56,941 nucleotides of DNA. Origin: Stagonosporopsis chrysanthemi. Its lineage: Eukaryota; Ascomycota; Dothideomycetes; Pleosporales; Didymellaceae. The DNA lies in assembly GCA_022560025.1 (NCBI GenBank), contig JAFISE010000190.1, positions 1 to 56,941 of the forward strand, written 5' to 3'. The position numbers and the translations under genes are program-made. Positions within the stretch are counted from its first letter, which is position 1, and each line of letters opens with the position of its first letter. Shown piece by piece: positions 21,068 through 32,990 of this stretch. The notes beneath the pieces are model-generated. The model searched no databases. It had not been told where the DNA came from and was given only the letters and a program-made list of their open reading frames with translations.

Positions 21068-23865
21068 ATGAAGACGACTAAGTCTTCGCTTGGCTTGGCC
21101 TTCCTACTGATCAATGCAGTATGTTGTCTTCAATAGACCAGACCACAGGAGCACTAACCCTACCCACAGGTCGTCGCGGAAGCTGGAGTTGATCTCCAAA
21201 ATAATAACATCGGACGAGAAGTGAGCGGAAGGAAGATAGAGAACCTTATCTCTGGAGTTGACAGGTCGACGGACAGCGTGGCAGAGCTCGATCTGTCTTC
21301 GATCAACAATCTGCGACGTAGCGCAAACGACAACACAATCGAAGCCGAACTCGTCAACAAGATTGCTCAATTGGACGTTGGCGCGCTACTCAATGCCGGC
21401 GCACAAGGACAGGGAGCCGGCCAAGTGCAGGGCCAAGGACCAACTCAACAGCAAGGCCAAACCCCTCCAGGCCAGCCTCAACCTCAGAGTCAAACTCCCG
21501 GGCAAAGGCCTGCGGGTCCGAGTGACATCAACACTAGCAATGTCGCGGGCGATCTCGCAAACCAGGTCGCGGCAGGAAACAGGCCTACTGTTGGCACAGG
21601 AGACATCAACACAAGTGATGTTGGTGCAGCTCTTGCGAATCAAGCCGCTGGATTTGGTACCACACCCAGCGCACAAGGCCAAACTCCTGGACAAGCTCCA
21701 GCTGCCCAACAAGCACAGCCACCGCCTCAAGCCCCAGCCGCCGAGCAAGCACAGCCAGCTCCTCAAGCTCAAGGCGCTGAAGCAGGCCGACCTGCTGCAG
21801 CGGCTCAACCGAATGGTCAAGGACAGGAACAAGGGTCGAGGCCAGCCGGACCCAGTGATATCAACACCAGCAATATCGCAGGCGATCTCGCCAATCAGCT
21901 TGCACCTGGACAAGGCGTTAGTGGCCAACGTCCAGCAGGTAACGACATTGCTGGAGATTTGGCTAACCAGCTTGCTGGAGGAGTCTCAAATAGCCAAGGA
22001 CGACCCCAAGGCCAAGGACAGGCAGCCGCTGCTCCAAATGGTGGCGCTGGTGCAGCAATGATTGAGATTCGATCTACAACCATCCAAGAGGCCAACGGCC
22101 AGCAAATAGCAACTGCCGTCATCGAACCAGGGCAAGGACAACAGGCTGCAGCACCGGCAGCACCGGCCGAAGCACCTGCAATGACACCACCCCAAGCTCC
22201 AGCTCCTCCAGCGGAGGCTCGACCAACAGAAGCGCCAGCAGCAATGCCCCCTCCACCCGCCGAGCCTCAAGGTCAATCGACTGGTGCTGAGGCCGCACCA
22301 AAGCCTGAAGCTCCGCCAGAAGCGAAGCCCACGCCGCCTCCTACGGAAGGCATGAGCGCAATGGTACGTACTTAGCTGCCAGGCTGTATTGCTCTGCTAA
22401 CTAAACATAGGCTTCTGCTCCTTCGGCCCCTGGTACAATTACTGAAGTTGCTGGAGGAAGTGAACCCACTCCAGCGGCAGGGGAGTCCTCAAAGCCAGCG
22501 GGAGAAACCCCAAAGCCAGCGGGAGAAGCCCCACAGCCAGCAGGAGAAGCCTCAAAACCAGCAGGAGAAGCCCCACAGCCAGCAGGAGAAGCCTCAAAAC
22601 CAGCAGGAGAAGCCTCAAAGCCAGCAGGAGAAGCCTCAAAGCCAGCAGGAGAAGCCTCAAAACCAGCAGGAGAAGCCTCACAGCCAGCAGGAGAAGCCTC
22701 AAAGCCAGCAGGAGAAGCCTCAAAGCCAGCTGAAGCAGCGTCTTCACCAAGCGGTGCTAATGCTGCTGCTGCTGCTGCTGCCCCTGCTGCTGTTACTGTC
22801 GTCGCTGGAGGTCCGGCAGCACCTGGAGCTCAAGCTGCGGCTCAGACGTCGTCTTCTCCCGCACCTTCTGTCAACTCTGCGACCCTGACTGCAGACGCTC
22901 TTGTAGCTTCGCCCACCGTCACCCCGGCTGGCAATGCAGTCACTGTGCAGGCAGGCTCGGGCGGAGGTAGTAACAGTTCAACAAGCTCGGCGGCTGTAGC
23001 TCAAGCGGGTGCTGTCACTGTCGTAGCAGGAAGCGGAAGCGGAAGCGGAAGTAACTCAACCAGCTCAGCCGGCGCCGCAGCAGCAGCTGTCACCGTCGTC
23101 GCGGGCTCAGGCTCTGGTTCTGGCTCCAACTCCACCACCACCGGCGCCGCAGCAGCAGCCGTTACCGTCGTCGCTGGAGGCGGCTCAGGTGCTAAGGCCG
23201 GCGCCGCAACAGCAAACGGCGGCTGCAACTGCGCCTGCATGTGTCCCGCCGGCTCGTTTCCCATGTCCGCCCCGCAAGCCCAGCCCAACCAGGTCGGCGG
23301 CATGGGCATGGGCAGCGGCAGCACCATGCAAACCATGGCATCGGCCATCACCGTGGTCGCCGGCCCAGCTCCCCCCGGCGCCCAACAAGCCGTCGCTTCC
23401 TCCTCCCCCACCCCGTCCGTGTCAGTCAACTCCGCAACCCTGACGACCGCCGGCCTCCTCGCCGGCTCCGCCGCTGCCCCCGCCGGCCCCGGCGTGACCG
23501 TCATCGCCTCAGGCGGCGCCGCCATCTCCACGTCCGCATCCTCCACCTCCACCTCCACCTCCACCTCCGCAGGCAACGCCGCCGCGGCCCCCGCGGCCCC
23601 CATCGCCAGCGAGCCCAACAGCCTGAGCGCGAGCGCAACCAGCTCAGGCCCCAGCGTGCCCGCCGAGAGCGCTGTCGCAGGCTCCCCCTCGGCATCAGCA
23701 ACGATATCGAGCAGTGCCGCGCTGCCGGACAGCACGGCCAGCCTGCAGCAGAACCAGCAGTTGCCGTTTGACATCTCGACCGTTGACCTGCAGAGCCGCG
23801 TTACTGTTAACCTGGGGAAGAGGCTGGCGAAGCCGACGGAGGGGGCGAGGCGGTGGCTGTGGTGA
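21068..23865 (+). CDS. Secreted modular repeat protein (Pro/Gln/Ala/Gly/Ser-rich)
   Basis: Three exons (21068-21118, 21170-22363, 22411-23865; introns 51 and 47 bp) give 899 residues. A signal peptide starts MKTTKSSLGLAFLLINA, with cleavage likely near AVVA/EA. After a short globular-looking stretch (about 20-70) come three repeat zones. Zone 1 has Gln/Pro linkers with PSDINTSNVAGDLANQ-type units (four variants). Zone 2 has about eleven 7-residue KPAGEAS/QPAGEAP units from perfect 21-bp repeats (about 22487-22731). Zone 3 has VTVVAG and SGSGSGSNST units, plus a duplicated block around SVNSATLT. One Cys knot, GGCNCACMCPAG, is the only Cys cluster. No GPI-type C-terminus is seen (ends GARRWLW). 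It may be a cell-wall, adhesin-like or matrix protein; no family recognised. Exon 3 has no early ATG, so its first 534 bp are easily missed. Confidence 0.8.
22487..22731 (+). repeat. 21-bp coding tandem repeat (about 11.5 copies)
   Basis: Units of the type AAGCCAGCAGGAGAAGCCTC repeat nearly perfectly. They differ at the AAG/AAA/CAG first codon and the TCA/CCC junction. Being a multiple of three, copy changes keep the frame and alter only length. Confidence 0.9.
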
Positions 23866-24325
23866 ATGTGCGGAAAGGCGGGGGGGGGGGGGGAGTGTGT
23901 AATACCCGGTGCGTTTTTTTTCGTGAGGGTGGAGGGGGGGGGGGGGCATTGCGTGTCCTGTAGAGCAGAGTTTAATATCAAATTGCATTCTTGTTGATAA
24001 GTTATGTGGACTATGTGGTTTGGAATTTGTGTTGAAGAATTTGAATCGTGTGTCTATTGGGTATCTCTGAGGCGCTGCTCTGTTCGGTTTCCTTGTCTTC
24101 AAGGGGCCGGCGTTGCTGGGTGATGGACTACCCTGTCGTCTCTCGCAGTCACCGCCTGAGATGGGCTTTGTCCTCTTGACTTAGAGCTTCCGTGCGCCGA
24201 CGGCGAAGACAGATGGGCGTCCCCTGATTCGCACGTCGTTCTGCGGCCCCTCGCCGTACTTATTCCCTTAGTCCGAGCTCATCTATCGAAGGCTTAGGTA
24301 TGTGCACTCTATACTGGTCATACGC
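23866..24325. other. 3' flank with two G-runs
   Basis: Runs of about 15 G near 23880-23894 and 23933-23946 lie just after the stop codon of the secreted protein. No gene is present. Confidence 0.6.
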
Positions 24326-25440
24326 TCAGGGAGCCTCTTTCTCTCCTACGGCCTGCCTGGCAGCATACCTGAGACGCTTCTGCTCGCGTTTGGAGACGAC
24401 CTTCTCCGCCTGGGGAGCAGGTGTGCCCTCCAGACTCTCAGCCGGCCGCTTCCCGTTCGGATTTTTGGCCTTGGCCTTGCCGTCCTGCTTGTCTTTCGGC
24501 ACGGGTGCTGGCTTCTCGCCTCCGTACACGAAATCAATAACGCCCTTGAAGCTTTCGCGTTTCAGCCGCGCGTGCTCGACGACGCTGCGCGCTTCCTTCG
24601 TCAAGCCGTCTTTGCCCTTTTCCAACCCCAACCCCCATACCGACGCCAGGTTGATGACGTCGCTGGGCGCGCGAATGCCCAGCACGCTCTTTGCCTCTGA
24701 GCTGAAGATCAGCCCGCGCCCTCGTGTGACGCGGATCAGCTGTGTCGCGTTGCTGATGAGGTTGCGCTTCGCCTGGGGGTCGCTCGAGAGAATGCCCTGG
24801 CTGTAGCACAGCTCGATCTTGATGCCGCGCGCGATGGCAGCGCCGAGCATGGGAAACTTGAAATGCTTCTCGAAGCGGCGCGTCAGGTCCAGCGAGATGA
24901 TGTCGACGTCGAGGCTCTGGCATGCCTGCTGGAGGGTGCGCTCGTCGGTGGGGCGTGCGGCGACAAGGTCATAGTGCTGCTGCAGCTGGGGGATGCGGAA
25001 GTTGGAGGCGCTGTCCGTCAGGAAGATGTTGCAGCGGCGCAGGATACGCAGGCGATTGGGCACGGAAAACGGCAGTGGGTTTGGTATTGGCGAGCTCTAG
25101 TCGGCCTATTGTTAGCATCGTGTGCGCAACTCCAAGCAAGGCGCGTCTTGGGCCAGGGACAGCGCAACTCTGGTTCAAGGGCGGGCGGGGGAGGGCGAAA
25201 CGGGAATATTCTGTACGAACCAGTTCGCTGGGGAGCTTGCCACTATATGTATGCGTGAGGGCGACCACGTCGTATCCTACTGCACAAGTCAGCAACTACC
25301 TCCGATACAAGCAAGCAAGCACACTGCACGCAACGGCGCCGTCTCTGCGTACATTCGTCTAGGAAAGCAACAGTGCGCTGCAGCTCTCGCACAGCATCTG
25401 CGCCAGCACCAGGCCACGGCACGTTCAAGTCGTGGAACAT
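24326..25440 (-). CDS. RPP1: RNase P/MRP protein subunit Rpp1 (p30)
   Basis: Protein subunit of RNase P and RNase MRP, acting in tRNA 5' maturation and rRNA processing; TIM-barrel PHP-like fold. Three exons: 25440-25353, about 25279-25217 and about 25095-24326; 306 residues. Start MFHDLNVPWPGAGADAVREL leads to FLDE-LGYDVVALTHTYSGKL across intron 1. After intron 2 come VPNRLRILRRCNIFL, DLVAARPTDERTLQQACQS, DVDIISLDLTRRFE, GAAIARGIKIELCYSQGI and RAPSDVINLASVWGLGLEKG. The tail is Lys-rich and ends SKREQKRLRYAARQAVGEK. Intron 2 is the weak point: the downstream frame fits best with donor GTTC/GTACAG and acceptor AGAG/CT, but this part of the protein is poorly conserved. Divergent from CKA1. Confidence 0.87.
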
Positions 25441-25891
25441 GGCCAGCACGGGTGGATATTCGCCAGAAAATATTGGGCGCAGCACTGGTGAGTGGCAGGG
25501 CGCGAGTGTCTCCAGCGCTGCCATGGAAAATGCCTGCTTACATAATCCACCAGGGCGCGACGGCGGTTCTGCACCACAACCAGCTCACGACGGTCCCCGC
25601 ACCCAGTCAAATCTCGATCTCTCCGCGCCGCCAGCCAAGTCCCAGCCGGCTGCTGCAGCACCACGACCGCGCCGCGACAGCACCCCTCCTCGGCGCGTAT
25701 CTTGGAACAAGGCAGCTGCATTCGGCCTGCTGAGCGTTGGCCTTGCTTGCCTGTGTCCGCGCCCGTTTCCCGCCAGCCTCCGCCTCTACACCCCACCACT
25801 TGACCGCATCCCCAACTCCGCCACCCTCGCTGCCCCTCCGACAGTCGCTGCCTCGTTGCCGACTGTCGCCGCCAATCTGGCCGCCACCAAG
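25441..25891. promoter_or_regulatory. Divergent promoter/leader RPP1 / CKA1
   Basis: About 450 bp between two start codons. The CKA1 frame is open upstream through this region and would add about 170 Pro/Ala-rich residues. The family start and composition favour leader sequence. Confidence 0.5.
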
Positions 25892-27112
25892 ATGACCACC
25901 AACAGCAACGGCGCGAGCATTGCTCGCGTCTATGCCGACGTCAACGCCAACATGCCCCGCTCGTATTGGGACTACGACTCCGTCAACATCTCGTGGGGCG
26001 TGCTCGAGAACTACGAGGTCATCCGCAAGATTGGCCGCGGAAAGTACTCGGAGGTCTTCGAGGGCATCAACGTGGTCAACTACCAGAAGTGCGTCATCAA
26101 GGTCCTGAAGCCCGTCAAGAAGAAGAAGATAAAGCGCGAGATCAAGATCCTTCAGAATCTGTCTGGCGGGCCCAACATCGTAGGGCTCCTGGATGTGGTG
26201 CGCGACAACCAGGTCAGTAGTGATTCTGAAGAAGACTGCATGAGCGACCGCACGGTACTGTGCCTTCGCCCGCTGTCGCGTTTTGGACGTATGGCTGACA
26301 TGTGATGCACAGAGCAAGACACCATCGTTGATCTTCGAGTACGTCAACAACACTGACTTCCGGAGTCTGTATCCCAAGTTCCAGGATTACGACGTTCGCT
26401 ACTACATCTTCGAGCTGCTGAAAGCCCTGGACTACTGCCACAGCAAGGGCATCATGCACCGTGATGTGAAGCCTCACAACGTTATGATTGATCATGAGAA
26501 GCGCAGGGTAGGAATGTCTCCGCGATCTGCAGAGCAAAAGGCTAACTCTACGCAGCTACGACTGATTGATTGGGGTCTTGCGGAATTCTACCACGCCGGA
26601 ACAGAGTACAACGTCCGCGTTGCCTCTCGTTACTTCAAGGGACCGGAGCTGCTCGTGGATTTCCAGGAGTACGACTACTCGCTCGACATGTGGTCATTAG
26701 GCGCCATGTTTGCATCCATGATCTTCAGGAGAGAACCATTCTTCCACGGCAACAGCAATTCAGACCAGCTGGTCAAGATCGCCAAGGTGCTCGGAACCGA
26801 GGATCTGTTCGACTACCTCGACAAGTACGACATTGAGCTCGATGCTCAGTACGACGACATTCTCAGCCGTTACCCCAAGAAGCCTTGGCACTCCTTCATC
26901 AATGCCGACAACCAGCGTTTCGTCAGCAACGATGCCATTGACTTCCTGGACAAGCTTCTGCGTTACGACCACCAGGTAAGACTTACTTCCCGATGTAGAC
27001 TGCGCAACACTGACTCAATCAGGATCGACTCACGGCCCAAGAGGCAATGGCTCACCCTTACTTCGCCCCTGTTCGACAAGCTGCTCAGCAGAACAGCAGC
27101 AGCGCGGCCTGA
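25892..27112 (+). CDS. CKA1: Casein kinase 2 catalytic subunit alpha
   Basis: Constitutive Ser/Thr kinase of the CK2 holoenzyme. Four exons (25892-26212, 26313-26507, 26556-26975, 27023-27112) give 341 residues, the normal length. Visible: RVYADVNANMPRSYWDYD, the glycine loop KIGRGKYSEVFEGINV, VIKVLKPVKKKKIKREIKIL (the CK2 basic cluster with the catalytic Lys), HRDVKPHNVMI (catalytic loop), the CK2-specific DWG in LIDWGLAEFYH, and YNVRVASRYFKGPELLVDFQ. It ends with DRLTAQEAMAHPYFAPV and a short Gln/Ser tail. Intron 2 (48 bp) is a multiple of three and stop-free. The start MTTNSNGASIARVYA is chosen by family length. Confidence 0.97.
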
Positions 27113-27566
27113 TTGATACCCATTTCAGTACCTAGATCTTGAGTAATGGCATGATATTCACGACGAACCGATGCCCAAAATGGCTTATTGACGCCACCTC
27201 AATGTCCCAGTGCATATTCAGTCATACAATTCGCGGTGGCAGGGCGTACAGGTTCGGTCTGCGTCGTGGCTGGGGCGCCATTCTATTGGAGTATGGGAGT
27301 GCAGAGTCAGGGGAAAGAACTCGTCAAACAGGCATTGAATGGCGTCAACGTGCTATCACATACATACAAAGACTCACATTGTTCACATTCTTGACTTTTG
27401 CATTGACTCCGCGATGGTTGACGCTCAGCCATTGGCTCAGATTAAAAACGCTCGGATACCTCAGGATCTGAGTCTGTGGTGTTCAGGCCGCGGACAACGC
27501 TAGGCTGACTTAGTGACTGAACGTCGGACTCACCCTGCACCGCCAAATTATGCTGCTGCCCCGCTG
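27113..27566. other. Intergenic: CKA1 3' side and VAS1 promoter
   Basis: No gene seen. The VAS1 end carries a 5-codon upstream ORF (27550-27567, MLLPR) whose TGA overlaps the A of the first long-form ATG. Confidence 0.55.
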
Positions 27567-30500
27567 ATGCTGCTACCCCTCGGTCCTATATTGCGTCGAC
27601 CGCGCTCCCTTCGATTCTCTCTACCACCTTCAAGCCACCGCTCCCTCTACTCGCCTGCGCTGGGTAGAGCTCAATTGCGACCACAACCCCACACTCTCTA
27701 CAGCACCAAGCGCGTGCCCGCACACGACTATACCACCGCCACCATGGCGCTCAACGCTGCCTCACACAATGTCGCCGGCGAGAAGACTGGCCCCGTCACC
27801 GCTGCGCCTCCTGCTGTCAGTGACGAGAGCAAGAAGGAGCTTCTCGAGGCTGCTAATGCGGACGGCACCGGCCAGTCTGCGCCCGGACAAGAAAACGAGA
27901 AGGGCGTAGAGAAGAAAGAAAAGACGGCAAAGGAGCTCGAGAAGGAGCGCAAGAAGGCTGAGAAGGATGCCAAGTTCAAGGCAAAGAAGGCTGCTCAGGC
28001 TGGCGCCGCTCCCGTGAAGGAGAGCGCAAAGAAAGAAAAGAAGAAGGGCAAAGAGGAGGAGCAGCTGCCCGAATACCAGGAGGAGACGCCCAAGGGGGAG
28101 AAGAAGCGTCTCAGGGGACTCGAGGACCCCTACACAAAGGCCTACATCCCCAAGGTCGTGGAGTCAGCGTGGTGTGAGTTGTGCTTCTGGTGATTTCTAC
28201 CCTGCATACTGACCTGCACTAGATGACTGGTGGGAGAAGGAGGGCTTCTTCAAGCCAGAGCTCCAGGCCGATGGCACCGTCAAGAGCGCTGGTAACTTCG
28301 TCATCCCGATTCCTCCACCCAACGTCACCGGCAAGCTCCACTGCGGACACGCCCTCGCCACATCGCTGCAGGATGTCCTGATCAGATGGCACCGCATGCG
28401 TGGCTTCACCACACTCTACCTGCCCGGTTGCGATCACGCGGGTATTGCTACACAGAGCGTTGTCGAGAAGATGCTGTGGAGGCGCGAGCAGAAGACAAGG
28501 TACGACCTCGGTCGCCCAAAGTTCCTCGAGCGCACACACGAGTGGAAGGAGGAGTACCACCAGCATCTCACACACACCCTGAAGCGCATGGGTGGGTCTT
28601 TTGACTGGACGCGCGAGGCTTTCACAATGGACAAGAACCTGTCCGCCGCCGTGACAGACAGTTTCGTCAAGCTGCACGAGGACGGTCTCATCTACAGGTC
28701 TAACAGGCTCGTCAACTGGTGCACAAAACTCAACACAGCCCTGTCAGCTCTGGAGGTCGACAACAAGGATCTTGTCGGCAGGACGCTGCTCACCGTCCCT
28801 GGCTACGAGCGCAAGGTCGAGTTTGGTGTCCTGACTCACTTCAAGTATCAGATTGAGGGCAGTGACCAGATCATTGAGGTTGCGACAACCCGTGTTGAGA
28901 CCATGCTCGGTGACTCCGGTATTGCCGTCCACCCCAACGATGCGCGTTACAAGGACTTGGTCGGCAAGAAGGCCAAGCACCCCTTCCTTGATCGTCTTCT
29001 GCCCATTATTGCGGACGAATACGTTGATCCCGAGTTCGGTACTGGTGCCGTCAAGCTGACGCCTGCGCACGACCCCAACGACTTCAACCTTGGAAAGAAG
29101 CACAATCTCGAGTTCATCAACATCCTCAACGATGACGGTACGCTGAACAAGAACTGCGGCGAGTTCGCTGGCCAGAAGCGATTCGATGCCCGCTACACTG
29201 TTGTTGAAGCGCTTGAGAAGGCTGGGCTTTTCGTCAAGAAGGCCGACAACCCGATGAAGGTTCCCATCTGCTCGAGATCTGGAGACGTTATCGAGCCTCT
29301 CATGAAGCCGCAGTGGTGGATGAAGATGGACGAGCTTGCCAAGCCTGCGATCGATGCTGTCCGCAACGGCGACATCAAGATTCGCCCTGCAAGCTCGGAG
29401 AAGACATATATGCATTGGATGAACAACATCCAGGACTGGTGCTTGTCGCGCCAGCTCTGGTGGGGTCACCAGATCCCTGCATACTTCGTCAAAATCGAAG
29501 GTGACGAGGGCGACCGCACTAGCAACGAGCTTTGGGTTACTGGCCGCACAGAAGAGGAGGCTCACAAGAAGGCTGCAGAGAAGTTCCAGGGCAAGAAGTT
29601 CACTCTCGAGCGTGATGAGGACGTGCTTGACACATGGTACTCTTCCGGTCTCTGGCCTTTCAGCACGCTCGGCTGGCCCAACGAGGACTCTGTCGACCTA
29701 AAGAACCTCTTCCCTACGTCCGTCCTTGAGACTGGTTGGGATATCCTGTTCTTCTGGGTTGCTCGCATGATCATCCTCTCGCTCCGTCTGACCGGAAAGG
29801 TTCCCTTCAAGGAGGTCTACTGCCACTCCCTGATCCGTGACTCCGAGGGCAGGAAGATGTCCAAGTCACTTGGAAACGTCATCGACCCCGTCGACATCAT
29901 GGACGGTATCACCCTTGACAAGCTGCACGAACAGCTGACGACTGGCAACCTTGACCCCAAGGAGCTGAAGACTGCTGAGAAGTACCAGAAGACCTCCTTC
30001 CCTCAGGGTATTCCCGAGTGCGGTGCTGATGCTCTTCGTATGGCTCTTGTTGGCTACACAACTGGTGGTGGCGACATCTCTTTCGATGTCTCTGTCATCC
30101 ACGGTTACAGGAGATTCTGCAACAAGATCTACCAGGCCACCAAGTACGTCCTTGGTCGACTTGGTGACTTCCAGCCTCGTGCTCAAATCGAGCTGGGCGG
30201 CAAGGAGTCGCTTCCCGAACGCTGGATCCTGCACAAGCTCACCACTGCTTCGAAGAAGATCAACGCACATCTTGAGGCACGCGAGTTCTCGCTTGCCACA
30301 CAGGTTGCCTACAGATACTTTTATGAGGTAAGCATTTCGACGACAAACATGGGACTTTCGATGCTAATGACCACAGTTCCTGTGCGATACTTATATCGAG
30401 AACAGCAAGGCCATCTTCGACAACGGCAGCGAGACGGAGAAGGAGAGCGCCAAGCAGACCCTTTACACAGCCATTGAGGGCGGTCTGACCATGATCCACC

Positions 30501-31123
30501 CCTTCATGCCCTTCCTGACAGAAGAGCTGTGGCAGCGCCTGCCCCGCAGGCAGGGCGACAAGACACCCTCCATCACCGTCGCCGCCTTCCCGCAGTACAT
30601 TGAGTCGTTCAACAACGAAGCCGCCGAGGCCGAGTACGAGCTTCTTGTTGACGTCTCCGGTGCCCTGCGCTCCCTCACCGCCGAGTACGGCTTCAAGGAC
30701 AATGGCAAGACATACATCCAGCCTTTGGACGACGCCGCACGCAAGACGCTCGAGGCCCCCACATCGCTGCCCTCCATCCGCTCGCTGGTCGGCAAGACCG
30801 TCTCCGAGGTCACCGTTCTGTCTTCCTCCGACCCGCTCCCCACCGGCTGCGCCGTCTACACCATCGGCTCGGCCGCCACAGCGTTCCTCGACGTCAAGGG
30901 CCGCATTGAGGTCGACAAGGAGATCACCAAGGCGCAGGACAGGCTCAAGAAGGCCAACGAGACCGTCGAGAAGCAGAAGAAGATCATGGATGCTGACTGG
31001 GAAGAGAAGGTCTCGGATGTTGTCAAGGAGCAGGAGAAGGAGAAGCTGAGGGCCGCTGAGATCGAGGGCAAGAACTGGCAGGCTAGCATTGAGCAGTTTG
31101 AGAAGCTCAAGCTGTCCGAGTAG
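27567..31123 (+). CDS. VAS1: Valyl-tRNA synthetase, cytosolic and probably mitochondrial
   Basis: Class Ia synthetase charging tRNA-Val. Three exons: 27567-28173, 28223-30327 and 30377-31123 (introns 49 bp each); 1,152 residues from the first ATG and 1,093 from the second at 27744. The first 59 residues (PILRRPRSLRFSLPPSSHR and on) are Arg/Ser-rich without acids, as in a mitochondrial presequence. The second ATG sits in a strong GCCACCATGG context. Yeast VAS1 likewise makes both enzymes from two starts, so dual targeting is inferred. Catalytic signatures: PPPNVTGKLHCGHALATS (HIGH-type), GRKMSKSLGN (KMSKS), and an editing domain with ATTRVETMLGDSGIAVHP. A Lys/Ala/Glu-rich N-terminal extension (about 85-190) and the C-terminal coiled-coil arm (LDVKGRIEVDKEITKAQDRL) are both present. 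Confidence 0.97.
27735..27750 (+). promoter_or_regulatory. Strong initiation context of the short VAS1 form
   Basis: GCCACCATGG around 27744 matches the best eukaryotic start context. The upstream in-frame ATG at 27567 has C at -3 and is preceded by a mini-ORF. Leaky scanning to the second start is therefore likely. Confidence 0.6.
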
Positions 31124-31412
31124 GAGTATCATGTTATAGGGAGAGTGGGTAAAACACTAGACATTGTCTGCAGAAGCAAGTTCACCGTTCATTTTGCCCC
31201 ATTGTCGTTTGCTCTTTCTCCGTCTGTGTGTTTGCCAAGACGCTACTCAGGTGAAGGTGAGATGAGAGCAGTCGTCCAGCTCTCTAAGCTTCGTTTCTCG
31301 CCCCGCGGACCAAAGAAGCGCCCCGCACCACTTCAATGCCGCGCAAAGGCTGGCTCAGACAACACGTTGATAACTGATCGATTATTCACGTGAGGAGTAG
31401 CGACTCATCGCC
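31124..31412. other. Intergenic: VAS1 3' side
   Basis: No gene seen. Confidence 0.5.
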
Positions 31413-32241
31413 ATGGAGCAAGAAGCCATGTACCAAGACGCCCTGTGAGTTGTCACGAAACTGCGACTGCCCAACCCAGCTGACCCAGCCGCAGCAAGTG
31501 TCTTGAGCGGAAACGCCCTCCTTTACCTCAGCGCCCGGGCAGGCCCATACACCACGGCGCTAAGCATCCGGATGCCATGTAAGTTTTATGGGCCTCAGGG
31601 TAGATTAATGCTAACTCGTCGGGAGTACGCGTAGGAATCAAAAACGATCGCCTCTACTCCGTCTCCCACCCGAGCTGCGTAATCTCGTCAATGGGTATGT
31701 TGTTGGCTGTCATGAGATCGACGTCCATCAAGAGAGAGAGTATGGTTGGTGGGGTCCACCCGTCGACTGGGACCCCAAAGTCGAATGGGACACCAGCGAC
31801 TTGTGCCTTCTCCCCTTGTTTGAGTCCCAGTGCCAGACGAAGCCTACCAACCTCATCCAAGTTTGCCGTCAATTGCGATATGAGACTACCGACATGTACT
31901 ACGCATCAAACACCTTCTGTGGCTCTCCCGAGGATATCACAGCCTTTCTCGAACGCCTTGGAACTGAAGCGCATCGTCTGCGTTCTGTGCGTATATTCTG
32001 CAAGAAGGATATCATAACGTCAGTTTTCGATCCCGACGAATTTTGTTTTAATTGGAACGCCGGCTTGCACCACGCTCTCCACGAGTTGGGTAAAATCAGT
32101 TCGCTGCAACGTCTGTATGTACATGGCGCGTCAAGGTACCGTCGTGGAAATCCCGAGTACTTCTCGATCTGGATCAGAGACACGCTTGGAAGAGACAACA
32201 ACAACGTGGTACTGGACGCAGAGCTTCACACACTGAGATGA
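31413..32241 (+). CDS. F-box-like uncharacterised fungal protein
   Basis: Three exons (31413-31444, 31495-31578, 31635-32241; introns 50 and 56 bp) give 240 residues starting MEQEAMYQDALKCLERKRP. A short F-box-like opening, SPLLRLPPELRNLVNGYVVG, is followed by a fungal pattern often seen in such proteins: LIQVCRQLRYETTDMYYASN and later LRSVRIFCKKDI. The arrangement (Leu-Pro-Pro-Glu-Leu-Arg, then VCRQLR.E) is typical of a large, fast-evolving ascomycete family of possible substrate adaptors of ubiquitin ligases. The F-box is weak and no partner can be named. Confidence 0.68.
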
Positions 32242-32990
32242 GGTGGGTTTGGACGGAGTGTGGAGGTTTGGGAGCCACGCGACTCTGCTACAGATGATGA
32301 TATGCTAGAACAACATGACTGAGGGACTAGAGGGTATGTGCAAGCTATGGAAGATATGATAATACGTGCTGCGAGAGCAGTAGAGCACGGATAGACGTAG
32401 CACTGCCGTGGCAAAAGAAAGCATAAAGCGGTTAGCGTGTTAAAACACTGAAGCCTGAAATCGTTACGTTACATACAGGTCGATGCATTCTCTTCAATTC
32501 GCAAAGTAGTATCTGGTGCTGTCGTCTTTGCGCTCGGATGAAGTACAACCTCGATTCGCAACGTATACTGCCCAACAACCTAGGAAAGATCCGACAACAT
32601 GAACCACAACGACATTTACGTTACCACACCAAACACTCCCACAGACCAACCACATCTTCAGCACCCTCTCCAACCAACAACACTCCCCCCTCCTCCGCCT
32701 GCGCCCCAACAAAATCAACACTCACCTCCTCCCATCCCACGAAATCGCCCACTCCCACCTCTCCCAGAAGCACCTACACCTGCACCACCGGCCGCTCCTC
32801 CAGCGCGGCACCAGCTCGCACGCCACCCATGCCCTGGAGCCGCACGCACACCCTTCACCTTCACCTCCACCCTGCCCCTCGTGTGCCACACGCACGTACG
32901 CTGCACCACGAAACAAACCCCCTACCTACCTGGCTACCTGCCTGCGCCCTCTTCTACGCGCACAACAACCTTCCGCGCCAACATCATGGG
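32242..32990. other. Low-complexity, Pro-coding stretch
   Basis: A C-rich strand gives a Pro/His/Thr-rich open frame from 32599 (plus) with no domain. It might be the 5' part of the next candidate, but composition alone explains the open frame. Confidence 0.35.

Noticed and set aside
22448..22888. Gln/Lys-rich frame over the 21-bp repeats
   Set aside because: A shifted register of the secreted protein's exon 3. The true frame joins both neighbouring exons and has the signal peptide.
25373..25891. N-terminal extension of CKA1 by about 170 residues
   Set aside because: In frame and open, but Pro/Ala-rich, overlapping the RPP1 start, and absent from CK2 family proteins of normal length.
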